Source of the DNA: CAWBUW01 sp963792075
Lineage (GTDB): Bacteria > Chloroflexota > Anaerolineae > Anaerolineales > UBA4823
DNA length: 64,000 nt
Reading direction: 5' to 3'
Assembly: GCA_963792075.1 (NCBI GenBank)
Contig: CAWBUW010000004.1
Span: 1-64,000, forward strand
Both the position numbers and the translations under genes were made by a program. How positions within the stretch are numbered: the first letter of the stretch is position 1; each line of letters starts with the position of its first letter. This document shows positions 46,457-58,099 of the stretch, piece after piece. The notes below the pieces were generated by a model that was given only the letters and a program-made list of their open reading frames with translations, was not told the DNA's origin and ran no database searches.

Positions 46457-47218
46457 TTAACGGAAATAATTGATAAGATCTGCAACCCGAAGAACACCAT
46501 CAAATTTTAAGGGCTTCGTAGACGAAGTTAATCTTCCCTTTTCGCCCATTTCATCGCCTAAACATGTCACAATAATGTCTGCTTTGTGTAAATCTTCTCT
46601 TTCTGTGTAATTATTGGTTGTGGCTACTACATTCATACCAGCAGCCTTGGCAGCCAACACACCATTTTTTGAATCCTCAATAACAATACATTCTTCAGCT
46701 TGAAATCCTGTCTTTGAAAGGGCTAAAAGATATATCTCAGGATCTGGTTTCTTCTTAGAAACAATATCCCCGGCTAGTACAAATTCAAAATGAATGTCCC
46801 TTAATATTTGTTGCGTAATCGCTCGGGCGGTTCTTTCATGTGATGTCGTACAAACCCCGAGCACAAGATTTAATTTCTCAGCTTCTTGCATGAATTGATG
46901 AATTCCAGGTCGTAAGGGTAATTGTCCACTTTCAATAAGATTAATAAAGGTTTCTGTCTTATAGTTATGAATTTTATTGATAAAGGCTTCTTCTTCGGCT
47001 GAATCATTGTTAAAACGAATATTGTGCGAATGTAAATAATATTTTATCCTTTCCTTGCCACCTGCTATTTGTAATAAATCATGGTAATCATCTACATCCC
47101 ATTCAAAGTTAAGGTTGAAAAAATTAAAAGTCTTGTTGAAAGCAACTCTATGACCGTCTCGTTCGGTATCAATTATCACACCATCTTGATCAAAGAAGAT
47201 AGCCTTTATCTCGGACAT
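46457..47218 (-). CDS. HAD-superfamily phosphatase, beta-phosphoglucomutase-like
   Basis: Intact 253-residue HAD hydrolase of the CbbY/phosphoglucomutase subgroup. Motif I is FFDQDGVI (nucleophile and acid-base Asp near residues 10 and 12), a helical cap follows (~18-85), motif II is GVCTTSHE, motif III the Lys in IVSKKKPDPEIYLLALSKTG and motif IV CIVIEDSKNGVLAAKAAGM. It dephosphorylates a sugar phosphate. Its start is 14 bp after the stop of the class II aldolase gene, so the two form an operon of sugar-phosphate metabolism. AT-rich, unlike the mobile element to the left. Confidence 0.9.
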   Translation of the reverse strand: MSEIKAIFFDQDGVIIDTERDGHRVAFNKTFNFFNLNFEWDVDDYHDLLQIAGGKERIKYYLHSHNIRFNNDSAEEEAFINKIHNYKTETFINLIESGQLPLRPGIHQFMQEAEKLNLVLGVCTTSHERTARAITQQILRDIHFEFVLAGDIVSKKKPDPEIYLLALSKTGFQAEECIVIEDSKNGVLAAKAAGMNVVATTNNYTEREDLHKADIIVTCLGDEMGEKGRLTSSTKPLKFDGVLRVADLINYFR

Positions 47219-47231
47219 GGTAATCTCTCTC

Positions 47232-48106
47232 TCATTTGGAGGTCCTGGTACTGCTAAATAGTTTTATCCAGTTTGTTACTAATTGACACGTAGCATCTTT
47301 CACCTCAGCATCAATTTTCCCTGGCTCATATTCGTTTTGGTGGCTAGAAATATATTTATACGTTGTATCAATTAGATTGTGTTTTAGGTCCGTGGAAACA
47401 TTAAATTTAGATCTCCCAATTTAATTAGATGTCGAACAGTTGTTTCTGGCAAACCTGTCCCACCATGGACAACTAACGGGGTTCTTATTCTTTCGTGATT
47501 GAGCATATTAAAAATTCGACCAAATCGATCAAAATCGATTTTTGGATCCTTTGTTTTATAAATACCATGTGCGGTACCAATTGCCGGTGCAAAAAGATCA
47601 ATTCCCGTTCCTTCAACAAATTCAAATACCTGATCCGGATTGCATAACTCTGCTTCAGTTTCAACAACATGCACTTGGTCTTCTACGCCAGAAACAGTCC
47701 CTAATTCTCCTTCAACCGAAATTCCAATCTTGTGGCAATAATCAACAACATCTTTTGTTTGTCTGATATTTTCAAAAAACGAAAGTTTAGAGCCATCAAA
47801 CATAATATTAGTGTATCCTGCATCTGCACACCTTTTGCAAAAATCAATATTTGTGCAATGATCGAGGTGTAAACAAACTGGAATATCAACAGATGCCGCC
47901 ATCGTTCTATAAACGGAAGCTACTACTTCGGGTGTATAGAATTTTGATGGAGCCACCGATACTTGAACAATAACGGGCACATTAAATGCTGCATTAGTTT
48001 CTATAATGGCTTTCATTTGAACAAAACTTGTAATATTAAAAGCACCTATCGCATACTTATTGATTGTGGCTCGATTTGTAATATTGATGGCATTTTCAAT
48101 TGTCAT
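47232..48106 (-). CDS. Class II fructose/tagatose-bisphosphate aldolase, frameshifted at the C-terminus
   Basis: Zinc-dependent aldolase of the fructose/tagatose-bisphosphate family. Start 48106 (MTIENAINITNRATINKYAI) after TTAGGAGGATTTTG. Metal and active-site segments: IPVCLHLDHC, the GISVEGELGTVSG loop, APAIGTAHGIY and TPLVVHGGTGLPE. The frame ends early at 47384, but shifting one base near 47405 gives a typical end (SKFNVSTDLKHNLIDTTYKY, EYEPGKIDAEVKDATCQLV) with a stop at 47232, total about 291 residues. Probable substrate is a ketose bisphosphate from the sugar pathway encoded nearby. Confidence 0.9.
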
Positions 48107-48244
48107 AACAAAATCCTCCTAAATGTAAATACTAAGGTATTACAGAAAATCCACGTCAAATAAATTTGTCCAACATTTTCACCCCAGAAGGGTGATGGTT
48201 GTGGCTGAACGCACTTAATTTTAGCATTGTTTCCTCCATTGAAT

Positions 48245-48860
48245 AACTTTTTTAGTGAGCCCTTTTGTAAAACATTTCCCGATTTAGCAATTCATCTTTG
48301 AGTTTGCCATTGAAACTTCAACATAGCCATTCTTCCGGGGGCTTCCAGGCCCAATGAACAATGCCTTTACCCCTAATTCATGCAACCATTTCCGCGTTTG
48401 CTTTGAGTGTATTCAGAGCCATTATCAGAGCGATTATAATCAGGTGTCCCTTTTTCACAAAACAACTCTGTCAAACATTCCAACACGTCCTCTGATTTGA
48501 GATTGCGTTTCACTCTAATCGCCAGGCTTTCACGAGTAAATTCATAGATAATGTTCGACGTCCGAGATGGGCTCCCATCATGCGCCCTATCCATCTTAAA
48601 ATCATAACTCCATATATGGTTAGGACGCTCTGACCTTAAACAAACGCAAGATCCGACATTCAGTCACAATCAGCCTCGTTTTGGCTGCATTTGTGGCACT
48701 ATCAACTCCTCTGATCTCCAAACACCTGGACTTGCAGCAGGTGCAAGTGTCCGTTCAATACGTTTATGATTTACTTGCCAACCTTCAGATTGTAACATGG
48801 ATATGATCCTTCGATAATCGTAGCGACCATATTTAGTATGGCTTTTTCAAGAAGGGCAAT
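48245..48860 (-). pseudogene. IS3-family transposase (OrfB) remnant
   Basis: Several frames carry pieces of an rve integrase core: IWSYDFKMDRAHDG, EFTRESLAIRVKRNLKSEDV, and PDYNRSDNGSEYT with the second Asp, then to the left ELGVKALFIGPGSPRKNGYV-like and LKDELLNREMFY-like segments in other frames. Upstream pieces (IERTLAPAAS near 48750) belong to the N-terminal part. No complete frame or terminal repeats remain. Confidence 0.75.
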
Positions 48861-49197
48861 AATTCTCAAAATGGGAAAATATCAATTGCTGCGAAGAGTG
48901 ATTTATGTTTAATATTGTCTCATATCAAACGGTGAAGAGCACTATCAAATCTTAGCCCTGAAATGTTTCTAAGTCAACCGACCGTTTCATTATGTGGAAT
49001 CCATTTCAAATTATAGCATTTATGATATGAGCTTTTCCCGGATCAATCCCTCAAAAAGTCATTGTCTTTAAAAAATGAAATCCAACCAAGCAGTAAATGT
49101 AATAAATTTTATATGACTTTAATCACTTTTTATGTAAAGGAAAAGAATATACAATTGTTTCATATTCCAAAACACATTCCACAATGCGAAACGACAA
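48861..49197. other. AT-rich intergenic region
   Basis: No gene seen. It contains the promoter region of the IclR-type gene (TTTTATATGACTTTAATCAC near 49105) and decayed sequence next to the IS3 remnant. Confidence 0.4.
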
Positions 49198-50090
49198 ATG
49201 AGAGAAAACAAAGATACTAATTCAGTTAAATCCGTTGAACGGGCGTTTGGCGTCTTGGAAATGTTAGCCTCCAAGAAAGACCCCGTTAGTCTGGGTGAGA
49301 TCTCAGAAAATTTTCGATTAAATAAAAGCACAACCCGGCGTTTTGCACTGACATTAATGAGCCTCGGGTATATCGAACAAAATCCCCGAACAAAATACTA
49401 TTCCCGGACTTCAAAATTGGTTTGGCTGGCTAGCTCGATTAAAAGGACCTTAACATCAATACGATCGCTGCACCGTATCTAGATTACCTGGCGAAAGAGA
49501 CAGGTGAAACTGTTAATCTGGCGATATTAAATGGTGAAAATGTATTTTATGTTGATAAACGTGAATCAAGCCATCCACTCAGGATTTGCATAAATGTTGG
49601 CGAGAAAGCGCCAGTTTACGCAACCGCTCTTGGTAAAGTGATTTTGGCTTTTGCCAGTGACGAGAAGAGGGACAAGATTAAGAATATTACTCAGACGCTG
49701 ACATCATTTACCAGCTATACCATCAAGTCATGGGGTGAGTTGGAAATGCAATTAGCAACAATTCATAAAGATGGTGTGGCAATGGATCGTGAGGAGCTGT
49801 TTAGCGGATTAGTCTGCATGGCAGCTCCTATTTTTGTTGATGGTGAACCCGTTGCAGCCATGAGCATTTCAGTACCAATTAATCGCTGTGAAGGGCAGCG
49901 AACTGAAATATTCAAACACCTCCTACTTACTGAAATTGAAAAACTCAATGAAGAAATGCGAACCCTTCACATTATCAATGTCGATAATTTCTTATGGGGA
50001 ACCCTCCGTGACTATAATAGTGAGACACCTACCCCCCATAATTTACAGTTGAGGGCGGGGGAGAAAAATCGTGATGGAAGAGTTGAATGA
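49198..50090 (+). CDS. IclR-family transcriptional regulator, frameshifted
   Basis: The first frame (49198-49482) encodes the winged-helix domain (SVKSVERAFGVLEMLASKKD, VSLGEISENFRLNKSTTRRF, LMSLGYIEQNPRTKYYSRT). After a shift near 49450 the second frame gives the effector-binding domain (ETVNLAILNGENVFYVDKRE, VGEKAPVYATALGKVILAFA, GVAMDREELFSGLVCMAAPI, FVDGEPVAAMSISVPINR). IclR proteins control sugar-acid and aromatic catabolic operons in response to a metabolite, so it likely controls the transporter and catabolic cluster that begins 450 bp downstream. Confidence 0.85.
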
Positions 50091-50289
50091 TAAGGTAAGC
50101 GAGAAAATGCCAAAGACAGAAGTTGTAGCCAAAGCAAAACACCGGCGGTTCACAGCAGAATACAAACTGCGCATCCTCCGCGAACTGGGATCGCTTATCA
50201 AAAGAACCCAGAGCGTTTTGTTAAAGGACAACCTACGCCACCTCAGTTGCCTCAGGCGGTATGGATCAATCCACCGAAACCTGCCTTGA
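50071..50289 (+). pseudogene. Transposase OrfA (IS3-like) fragment
   Basis: MMEELNDKVSEKMPKTEVVA then KAKHRRFTAEYKLRILREL resembles the N-terminus of IS3-family OrfA proteins. After ~45 residues the similarity ends in a short non-conserved tail. No OrfB follows here. Confidence 0.5.
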
Positions 50290-50543
50290 AGCTGGAAGAA
50301 CCGTGGCAATCGTCGTAGTAGAGGTTGTGGATAAGTGGGCAGAGTACTTCCCACTTATCCACAACCTTCCCCGAGTGAAAGGAGAGAAAACGAGCCAATA
50401 CAGATCAAAACTACAGTAAATTATTGACCAGCTTGTCTCAAACCCTTGACACGTTCCGAAGGAGGTAAGAAAAGTTTAGGATTGCTCGTGATTATTTCTA
50501 AAAATCGGTTTGGTTTTAATTGGATTTTACAAAGGAGAAAATA

Positions 50544-52103
50544 ATGAAACACAATCTACTGAAAATATTAAGTATTTTGATCGTCACCGCGGTACTCTTG
50601 ACCGCCTGTTCCACCTCCACTCCTCCCCCGGTAGCCACCGAAGCACCGGCAGCAGCGACTGTTGCCACTGAGGCTCCCACAAATGCACCTGTACAACCTA
50701 TGGTGCTTAGGACGGAATCACTGCAAGTCTTGCAGTCGGGGATCCACAAATGACCGGTTCCACCGCAGATCAGGCTGTACTTCTGAATATATTTGAACCG
50801 TTGACACGTCGCGATTCGAGCGGACAGCTTCAGCCCCGCCTTGCGCTGTCATGGACAAATGTCGATCCGACGACATGGGAATTCAAATTGCGAGAAAATG
50901 TAACTTTCCAGAATGGTGAACCATTTAACGTGGATGCGGTGAAATATTCGCTTGAAAGAGTGTTCGCTCCTGGCAGCAAGTCGCCTATTGTTGAGATGGC
51001 AGATTTCGATAGCGTAGAAGTAGTCGATCCTTACACTGTAAGGATCCACACAAAAGAAGCCGATCCTTATGTACCCGATAAGGTAGCGCTTTTCGGAGGT
51101 ATGATAGTTCCTCCGCAATATATCGAAAAAAATGGCGAAGAGTTCTTTAACTCAAATCCTGTTGGTACTGGCCCATTCATGTTCAAAGAATGGGTTAAGG
51201 ATGACCACTTAACATTGGTTGCAAACCCGAACTATTGGGGTGGCGCTCCTCAACTCAGCGAGCTCACCTTCAAGTTCATTCCCGACGCCGCTGCGCGTGT
51301 TGCAGCGCTGCTTTCTGGAGATGTTGACATAATCGACCAGGTAAATGTTACAGCAATTGACGCGATAAAGAAAAACCAAAGCCTTAGGCTTGATATAGCG
51401 AAAGGCATCCGTATATTCTATATGTCTACGGCATACCCAACCGATCCCACCTCCGACGTGAAAGTGCGTCAGGCGATCAGTTATGCTATTGACACGAAAC
51501 AGCTTATTCAGACTCTCCTTGGAGGATACGGAATCCAGATCGCAGGCCCTTACAATACTTCAAACTTTGGATCCGATGTTGACCTCACGCCTTATCCGTA
51601 CGATACAGCCAAGGCCAAAGAGTCTGAACCCAGGCCGGATATCCGAATGGGTTCGATATCGATATGAACACCGATTTGGGGAGCTTCCATTGCGCAGGCT
51701 GTCGCGGATATGCTCAAGCAGGTTGGGATTAATGTCAATAGAAATTCAATTGCCCGACGCTGATTACGAGGACAAGTATAGCAATGGTCAACTTGCGCCA
51801 CTTTGGTCAACGGCTACTCAGTATGGCAGGGAGATCCAACGACCTTAATCAGCACGTTCTTTGTAACAGGTAAGCCGCGTGGAAAAAATTCCAGTCCTGA
51901 GTTAGATGCGGCTATCAAAGACATGAAGACAACCATGGACGCAACTGCAAGGCCGCCGAAGCTCCACGATACTGACCACATTTCATAATGACGCTCCATG
52001 GGAGTATCTATATCAGTCCAACGACCTCTATGGAGTAGGCAGCAAGGTACAGTGGAACATCCCGTACGATAGAATGTTTGAAATGCATCGGAACTATCAC
52101 TAA
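50544..52103 (+). CDS. Peptide/sugar ABC transporter substrate-binding lipoprotein (family 5), frameshifted
   Basis: Extracytoplasmic binding protein of a dipeptide/oligopeptide-type ABC importer. From 50544 (MKHNLLKILSILIVTAVLLT then ACST) the lipobox LTAC is clear, after AAAGGAGAAA. A linker rich in Pro/Ala follows. Shifts near 50715 and later join VGDPQMTGSTADQAVLLNIF, WEFKLRENVTFQNGEPFNVD, VGTGPFMFKEWVKDDHLTLV and FYMSTAYPTDPTSDVKVRQA, typical SBP_bac_5 blocks. The final frame ends at 52103 (GVGSKVQWNIPYDRMFEMHR). Several breaks lie between 51640 and 51990. First gene of the transporter cluster. Confidence 0.85.
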
Positions 52104-52309
52104 GAATGGATATCAATAAGGGTTTATTTTTCGATAAGAATCCTTTTACCGAAAAAAGCAGGTACTTGAGCGGAGCCTCAAGGGGCTCCGCTCACTAGCC
52201 GCCTTATGATTTGCCAAAGGCGTCTTGAACAACCTATATAACATAAATTCGATGCCGCCAAATTACATGCAAATGAAATGGTTAAAAGTAACCTCTCTTT
52301 AAATAATCA

Positions 52310-52960
52310 TCAGGCAATTTGCTGATTTATATTTTTATTATTGGGATCATATGCTAGTTCGGGAAAGCCAGAGGTTTTGATTTGGAGGAAGTCCGGCTTT
52401 CCAAGTAAACGATTGATGTAAATGCACAAGGTATGAGCGGTCAACTTACTAACACAAACGGGTACACAAACCCCAAAAGGTATGGGCGTAATTCTTTTCA
52501 ATCGTAAACTGCCCCGACAATTGACCATTGACCGTCTCAATCAACTGGCGGATGGCATTGTGCAGGTGCTAAAAAGTTTTAGAAACTTGCTGTTTCTGGT
52601 TCGCTCTGGGAGATCGTACGCAGCACAATGCGGTTTTTCTCCCACAATTCTTTGCGCTTTAGCTGCGCTTATGTAAGCTTTGTCTCCCAGCACTTCCAAA
52701 TTGGTATGCTCGTTGAGCAATTCAAATCCGGCTTCCAAGTCGCTACAGTTGGCAGACCCTTCAGTAAGAAATTTCAAAAAAGGCTTTCCCAACAGGCTCG
52801 CCAAGGCGCTTTTGCGCAAGATGTTTAGCTGTACCTGTGGCACTTGTCGCTCAAAATCGGTCAACCGATGCGACAGATAAGGGAACTTTCTGACCGGCTT
52901 CCAGATATGCCGCCAGAGCCCTTCGTGAATTTCCTTACGTAAAGATACACTACCTCCACT
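52310..52960 (-). pseudogene. IS982-family transposase remnant
   Basis: Frames on the minus strand show IS982 features: HTNLEVLGDKAYISAAKAQR, then in another frame IRQLIETVNGQLSGQFTIEK and TAHTLCIYINRLLGKPDFLQ near the C-terminus. It interrupts the transporter cluster between the binding protein and the first permease. Its left-hand part is shared with the fragment at 26350. Confidence 0.8.
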
Positions 52961-52989
52961 GTACGGTGGATGAAAGGTTTCTATACTGT

Positions 52990-53914
52990 ATGATATATAT
53001 TTTTAAAATATTAATTGTCATGTTGATAACATTTATAGGGGAGTCACTGCTGTCGTGTTTTTTATGTTGCATTTGACAGGAGATCCTACGAATCTTATTC
53101 TTCCTGGACACTGCCACACCGGCTCAGCAGGAAGAGCTCAGAATTAAGATGGGTTTCGACAAGCCATTGGTCGAACAGTATTTTTAATTTCGCTTCAGGT
53201 ATAGTCAAAGGTGACTTCGGTTACTCATATTTTTATCAATTACCGGCTATCGACCTTTTAATGGAAAGATATCCAGCCACGATCGAGCTTATGGGGCCTT
53301 GGCTTTGCTGCTCATAATATGCATCTCGGTTCCATTAGCAGTAATGTCAGTTATGAGCAAATCGAGGATTATTACGGTGATAGGTGCCGGAATCGTGTTT
53401 GTTGGAGATAGTTTCCGAATCGTTCTACCTGTATTATTTTTTTATCGATATTTTCAGTCGTTTTGGGCTGGTTGCCTCCGGGGGGGAATGAGCAGGGAAT
53501 AAAAAGTGTAATCCTTCCGAGCGTTGTACTGGCGTTGTACGGCTCTCCACAGATGATACAAGTGCTGCGCACCTCGCTTGGAACAGTAAAATATATGGAT
53601 TTTGTAAGGACTGCGCGTTAGAAAGGACAGACGGAACCAAAGATAATGTTAAATCACATCTTCAGGAACGCGGCGGATACCGTTCATAACGGCGTTGGGG
53701 GGCCCAAGTAAGCATATTGATGGGCGGCTCCATCGTTACAGAAACAGTTTTCGGTTGGCCCGGCATCGGAGAGCTGATGATAAAGGCCATCAACAATCGA
53801 GATTACCCCGTTGTCCAGGCAGGTGTTTTGATGATAGCCATTATTATTATGGGCATCAATCTTTTAATAGACCTACTGTATGCGGTAATCGATCCGAGAA
53901 TTCGCTATGAATAG
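52990..53914 (+). pseudogene. ABC transporter permease DppB-like, heavily frameshifted
   Basis: Integral membrane permease of a peptide-type importer. From 52990 (MIYIFKILIVMLITFIG) the frames switch to AVVFFMLHLTGDPTNLILP, then KMGFDKPLVEQY, IVKGDFGYSYFYQLPAIDLL, LLLIICISVPLAVMSVMSKS, SVILPSVVLALYGSPQMIQV, MDFVRTARAKGQTE-like and finally GGSIVTETVFGWPGIGELMI, the EAA-type region, ending at 53914. At least five shifts. Confidence 0.75.
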
Positions 53915-53925
53915 GGGGCATATTA

Positions 53926-54788
53926 ATGATAAAGATGAAATCTAAAATTATGACTTTTAAACCGACTTAAACAATATGTCGGTTACTATGGCGACCGCGT
54001 ATTTAGCAATCATACTTATCGTTTCGTTTGCTGCGCCCTCTACATACCGTGAATTATTGAAACAAAGGAAACCTTTTATATATTCAGGTACCGCCGAGCC
54101 TATTCAGCCAAAATTCCAGTTACATTTTGGGTACAGATTTTTATGGTCGCGACATTCTTTCACGCATAATATTCGGTCCCATTACTTTGATTATTTCCCT
54201 GTATCGGTGGCGTTATCCTGATAATCGAAACGTGATCGGGATTGTCTCGGGATATATGGCGCAATTAACTAGATTATAACGAGGAAAGTGGATGTTCAAT
54301 TGGCATTTCCAGCCATTGTGCTTTCGATAGTAGTCGTATCAGCTCTAGGCGGCTCGTCGATTTTTAATGTTATTTCGTGTTAACCATAAGAGGATAGGTG
54401 CAAATACCAGGATTGTTCGTTCGGTGGAGCTCATTAGGGAAAGCTTGCTGATTGAATCTAGCCGAGTATAGGCGCTTCACGGATGAGAATAATGTTTGTG
54501 CATATCCTTCCCATCGTTTCAACTGCATTTGCCATCGCGACGATTCAGATTCCTCAGTTTATCATCCAAGAGGCGAGCCTCAGCTTTTTAGGTCTTGGCA
54601 TACCGTTTTCAGAACCCAGTTGGGGAGGGCTCATGCAGCAGGGTCAGCAGGTAATCTACTCGGCTTGGTGGCCGATAGTTTTCCCGTCTATTGCTATTGG
54701 AACTGTAGTTTTTGCCGGCATAGTCATAAGTAACTGCATCTCGCTGTATTTCGAGCGGCATGACATCATTACATACGCGAAGGTATGA
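53926..54788 (+). pseudogene. ABC transporter permease DppC-like, heavily frameshifted
   Basis: Second permease. The N-terminal helix lies in one frame (MATAYLAIILIVSFAAPSTY), middle pieces in others (YGTDFYGRDILSRI-like near 54125, IVGIVSGYM-like near 54240), and the C-terminal part is well kept: FVHILPIVSTAFAIATIQIP, QASLSFLGLGIPFSEPSWGG-like, then QGQQVIYSAWWPIVFPSIAI. Ends at 54788, overlapping the next start. Confidence 0.75.
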
Positions 54789-55836
54789 TGCGGAAAAGGA
54801 AAAGGGTTATGTTTAGGGAATATTTAGAGAAACAAGTAAAAGGCCGCGTGTTTCCGGGAGCAGCGCTTCTGGTTTATAAAAACGAACAGTTACTTGCGGA
54901 AGAGTATGTTGGTACGTTGTCATATGAGCTTGACAATAAGGTCAACAACAATACACGTTATGATCTTGCCTCTATTACAAAGGTATTTACATCAGTATGT
55001 ATCGCGATTTTAGTAGAAAGAAAAGAGATTTTGCTGGATGAGCCTGCAGTAAAATACCTGCCGGAGCTGTCTGGTACCAAAAAGGGCTCGATTACCATAA
55101 AGCAGCTGTGCACGCATACGGCGGGGCTTTTCGGAAATCCGGAACTTCACAAGGCGATACCTGGTCGTGTCGAGTTGTTCAAAGAGTTTTTTACACATCC
55201 ATTGCTTTACAATCCATCCGAGCATGTGTTTTATACGGAGTTTCTTGGTTATCAGTTCCTTGGATATGTAATTGAGCGAGTTTCGGGAATGAAACTTAGG
55301 AATTTATGAAGCGGAACATCTTTGATCCGCTCGGTTTAAACTCCACATCGTATCTGCCTGAAGATAAAAACAACATTGCACCTACGGAATATAGCGTATT
55401 TCGTGGACGTATATGCACGGGTGAAGTACATGATGACAATTGCTTCGTACTCGGCAGTATTTGCGGGCATGCAGGTTTATTTTCAACAACAAAAGATGTG
55501 GCAGATTTTTGGCAGGATGTTGATAGGAGATGGTTCACCAGTTTTTAGGCAAAAAAGCTCATTATCTCCACTTTTCACCAGTTATACAGAAGGCATGGAG
55601 CAAATAAGGTCGATAAGTTTTATCTCAACAATCCGATAATGGGGGATTGGGCGTGCCCAACATATAGCCACACAGGATTTACGGGAACGAGTTTGTTTCT
55701 GGTACCCAAGCATAAATTGGCCGCCGTTCTTTTGACGAATCGCGTATGCCCTACCAGGGAAAACGAAAAAATAAACGAGGCAAGGTTTGGCCTACATTCT
55801 CTTCTAGCCCGCATGCTGGACGAGGAAAATTCATGA
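54785..55836 (+). CDS. Beta-lactamase-fold serine hydrolase (class C-like), frameshifted
   Basis: Serine hydrolase related to class C beta-lactamases and D-aminopeptidases. The frame from 54785 (an internal ATG at 54812, MFREYLEKQVKGRVFPGAAL, is an alternative start) has the SxxK motif in YDLASITKVFTSVCI and HTAGLFGNPE. After shifts near 55305 and 55550 the next frames give MKRNIFDPLGLNSTSYLPED, CGHAGLFSTTKDVADF and the third motif in SHTGFTGTSLFLVPKHKLAA. It sits among the transporter genes and ends overlapping the ATPase start by ATGA. It may cleave peptide or amide bonds in the imported compound; not necessarily an antibiotic resistance enzyme. Confidence 0.8.
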
Positions 55837-56828
55837 ACAATGATGCTCTACTGTCTATAAAAAATTTAAAAGTAAGTTTTACCGGGGACTACGGTGTTGT
55901 AAAGGCCGTCGACGATGTTAGTTTTAGTATTAAAAAAGGTGAGAGCGTGGCGTTCGTGGGGGAATCTGGCTGCGGTAAAAGTGTAACAGCACTTTCCATA
56001 ATGGGGTTGCTCCAATCGCCATCCAAAATATCCGTTAGCGGGGAGATAATTTTTGAAGGCAGTTATCTCTTCGAGCTTAGCGAAAGAGAGTTGCTGAAAC
56101 TCCGCGGTAACAAAATCGGCATGATATTTCAAGACCCCATGACTTCCCTGAACCCCCTTATGAGAATTGGGGATCAGATCTCGGAAGTTCTTAATATCCA
56201 CTATGGAATACGGCAGAAAGAGGGGATGCGGATGGCAATCGAACTGATACGTTCAGTTGGAATACCGCGCCCTGAAGAGGTTGCATATGAGTTCCCGCAT
56301 CGGCTTTCGGGGGGGATGCGCCAACGAACAATGATAGCGATAGCCATGGCATGCGAGCCCGACGTATTGATAGCGGACGAACCTACAACAGCTCTCGATG
56401 TGACGATACAGGCACAGATAATGGCGTTGATCAAGCAGCTTATACTGAAAAAGAACATGGCGATGCTCTTGATTACACACGATCTAGGGATTGTAGCCGA
56501 AACGTCCCGATCGCGTCATTGTGATGTACGCCGGGCATATAGTGGAACAGGCGGACATCATGGATCTTTTTGATAAGCCGGAGCACCCATATACGAGAGG
56601 TCTTCTGCATTCCATCCCAAAACTAAACGAAGAAAAAGACAGGCTTTTCACGATAGCGGGTACCGTCCCGAATAATATCACTATGCAGATCGGGTGCCCG
56701 TTTAGCCTTTCGCTGCGGCAACGTGATAGATCGCTGTCTTAATGTGTTTCCTGAGCTAACCGAACGTTCCAAAGGGCACTTCGTAAGATGTTGGCACACC
56801 GACGAGGAAAAACAGCAACCAGGCAAGT
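55833..56828 (+). CDS. ABC transporter ATP-binding protein DppD/OppD-like, frameshifted
   Basis: ATPase of the peptide-type importer. From 55833 (MNNDALLSIKNLKVSFTGDY): Walker A AFVGESGCGKSVTAL, Q-loop MIFQDPMTSLNPLM, signature HRLSGGMRQRTMIA and Walker B VLIADEPTTALDVTIQAQIM, then LLITHDLGIVAE. A shift near 56515 joins IVEQADIMDLFDKPEHPYTR, and one near 56700 joins the Cys-containing C-terminal motif, ending at 56828. Confidence 0.88.
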
Positions 56829-56848
56829 AATCGAAACATTATCAATAG

Positions 56849-57818
56849 ATGGAGGTTGTTGTATTGGAACCAATTATTGAGGTAAAAAGGGTAAAAAAAT
56901 ATTTTGCTATTAAAGAGGGTTTCCATACCTCGTATTTACACGCTGTAGACGGCGTGACCTTTTCCATCGGAGAAGGAGAAACATTAGGACTAGTCGGAGA
57001 ATCCGGCTGCGGTAAATCGACATTTGGCAGGATTTTGTTGATGCTCACTCCACCATCAGAAGGAAGCATCAAATTCTGCGGTGAAGAGCTAACAAAAATG
57101 AACGAAAGCAAGCTCCTCAAAAAACATAGCGAGTTTCAGATGATCTTTCAGGATCCGTTTGCGTCCCTTAATCCGAGGCATACCGTTCGCACGATACTTG
57201 AAGAACCAGTGATTATCCATAAAATAATTACAGTCGAAAAAGGACCGGTTGGAATATGTGAAGCAGCTTATGAACAGCGTAGGCATTAATTCTCTTTCTG
57301 TTAATAAAAAGCCAGGGGAGTTTTCCGGAGGGCAAAGACAGCGTATAGGTATTGCCCGAGCACTTTCTGTAAATCCGAAATTTATCGTTGCAGACGAGCC
57401 GGTTTCTGCGCTTGATGTGTCGATACAGTCTCAAGTATTGAACCTTATGCTCGACCTGCAGCAGAAGTATGGCTTTTCAAGCCTTTTCATCTCTCATAAC
57501 ATGAGCGTTGTAAAGCATGTCAGCAACAGGATCGCTGTTATGTATTTAGGAAAAATCGTAGAGCTGACGGATAAAAAACGGATTTATTCAGAAAGTCTAC
57601 ATCCATACACCAAGGCGCTTATATCTGCGATACCAATACCTGATCCGCATTTAAAGAAACAAGATACCTTCTGGAAGGAGATCTGCCCAACGCCATAAAT
57701 CATCCAACGGGCTGCGCATTCCATACCCATTACCAATCGCAAAAACCATATGCAAGAGAGGGCGCCTCTCCTTGCGGAGGTTAGGTCAGGGCATTATGTC
57801 GCATGCCATCTTTACTGA
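56849..57818 (+). CDS. ABC transporter ATP-binding protein DppF/OppF-like, frameshifted
   Basis: Second ATPase. Walker A GLVGESGCGKSTFGRILLML, Q-loop MIFQDPFASLNPRHTVRTIL; a shift near 57240 joins KKPGEFSGGQRQRIGIARAL, Walker B KFIVADEPVSALDVSIQSQV and LFISHNMSVVKHVSNRIAVM. The C-terminus (HPTGCAFHTHYQSQKPYA then RSGHYVACHLY after another shift) is the normal OppF zinc-type end at 57818. Start at 56849 or the nearby TTG at 56864. Confidence 0.88.
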
Positions 57819-58099
57819 GACGACGGAAGGTGAAAGGATTAATCCAACCGAGGGTTGGTATGAATTTGTATTTGCATGATTTTTAATGACACTGATGCTC
57901 TCAATGCCCTTTTTGTAGTAATCTCCACTCTGATGGGCAAGAAGGCCGTTTTCTCGTGGTGAATGCTGATGGCAGGGACGGTTCTTGCTGCAATTCTGGC
58001 GTTGATCGTCTGGCCCTCGTGCAGAAGAAGTTAGTTTAATGGGTAATTTGGCGGTGGAATTAAAGGGTAATACCCTTACAAATGTGGAAAGGCAAATGA

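Noticed and set aside
54785..55836. Antibiotic-resistance beta-lactamase
   Set aside because: The protein has the fold and SxxK motif, but its place inside a peptide/sugar importer cluster fits a peptidase or esterase-like catabolic role better.
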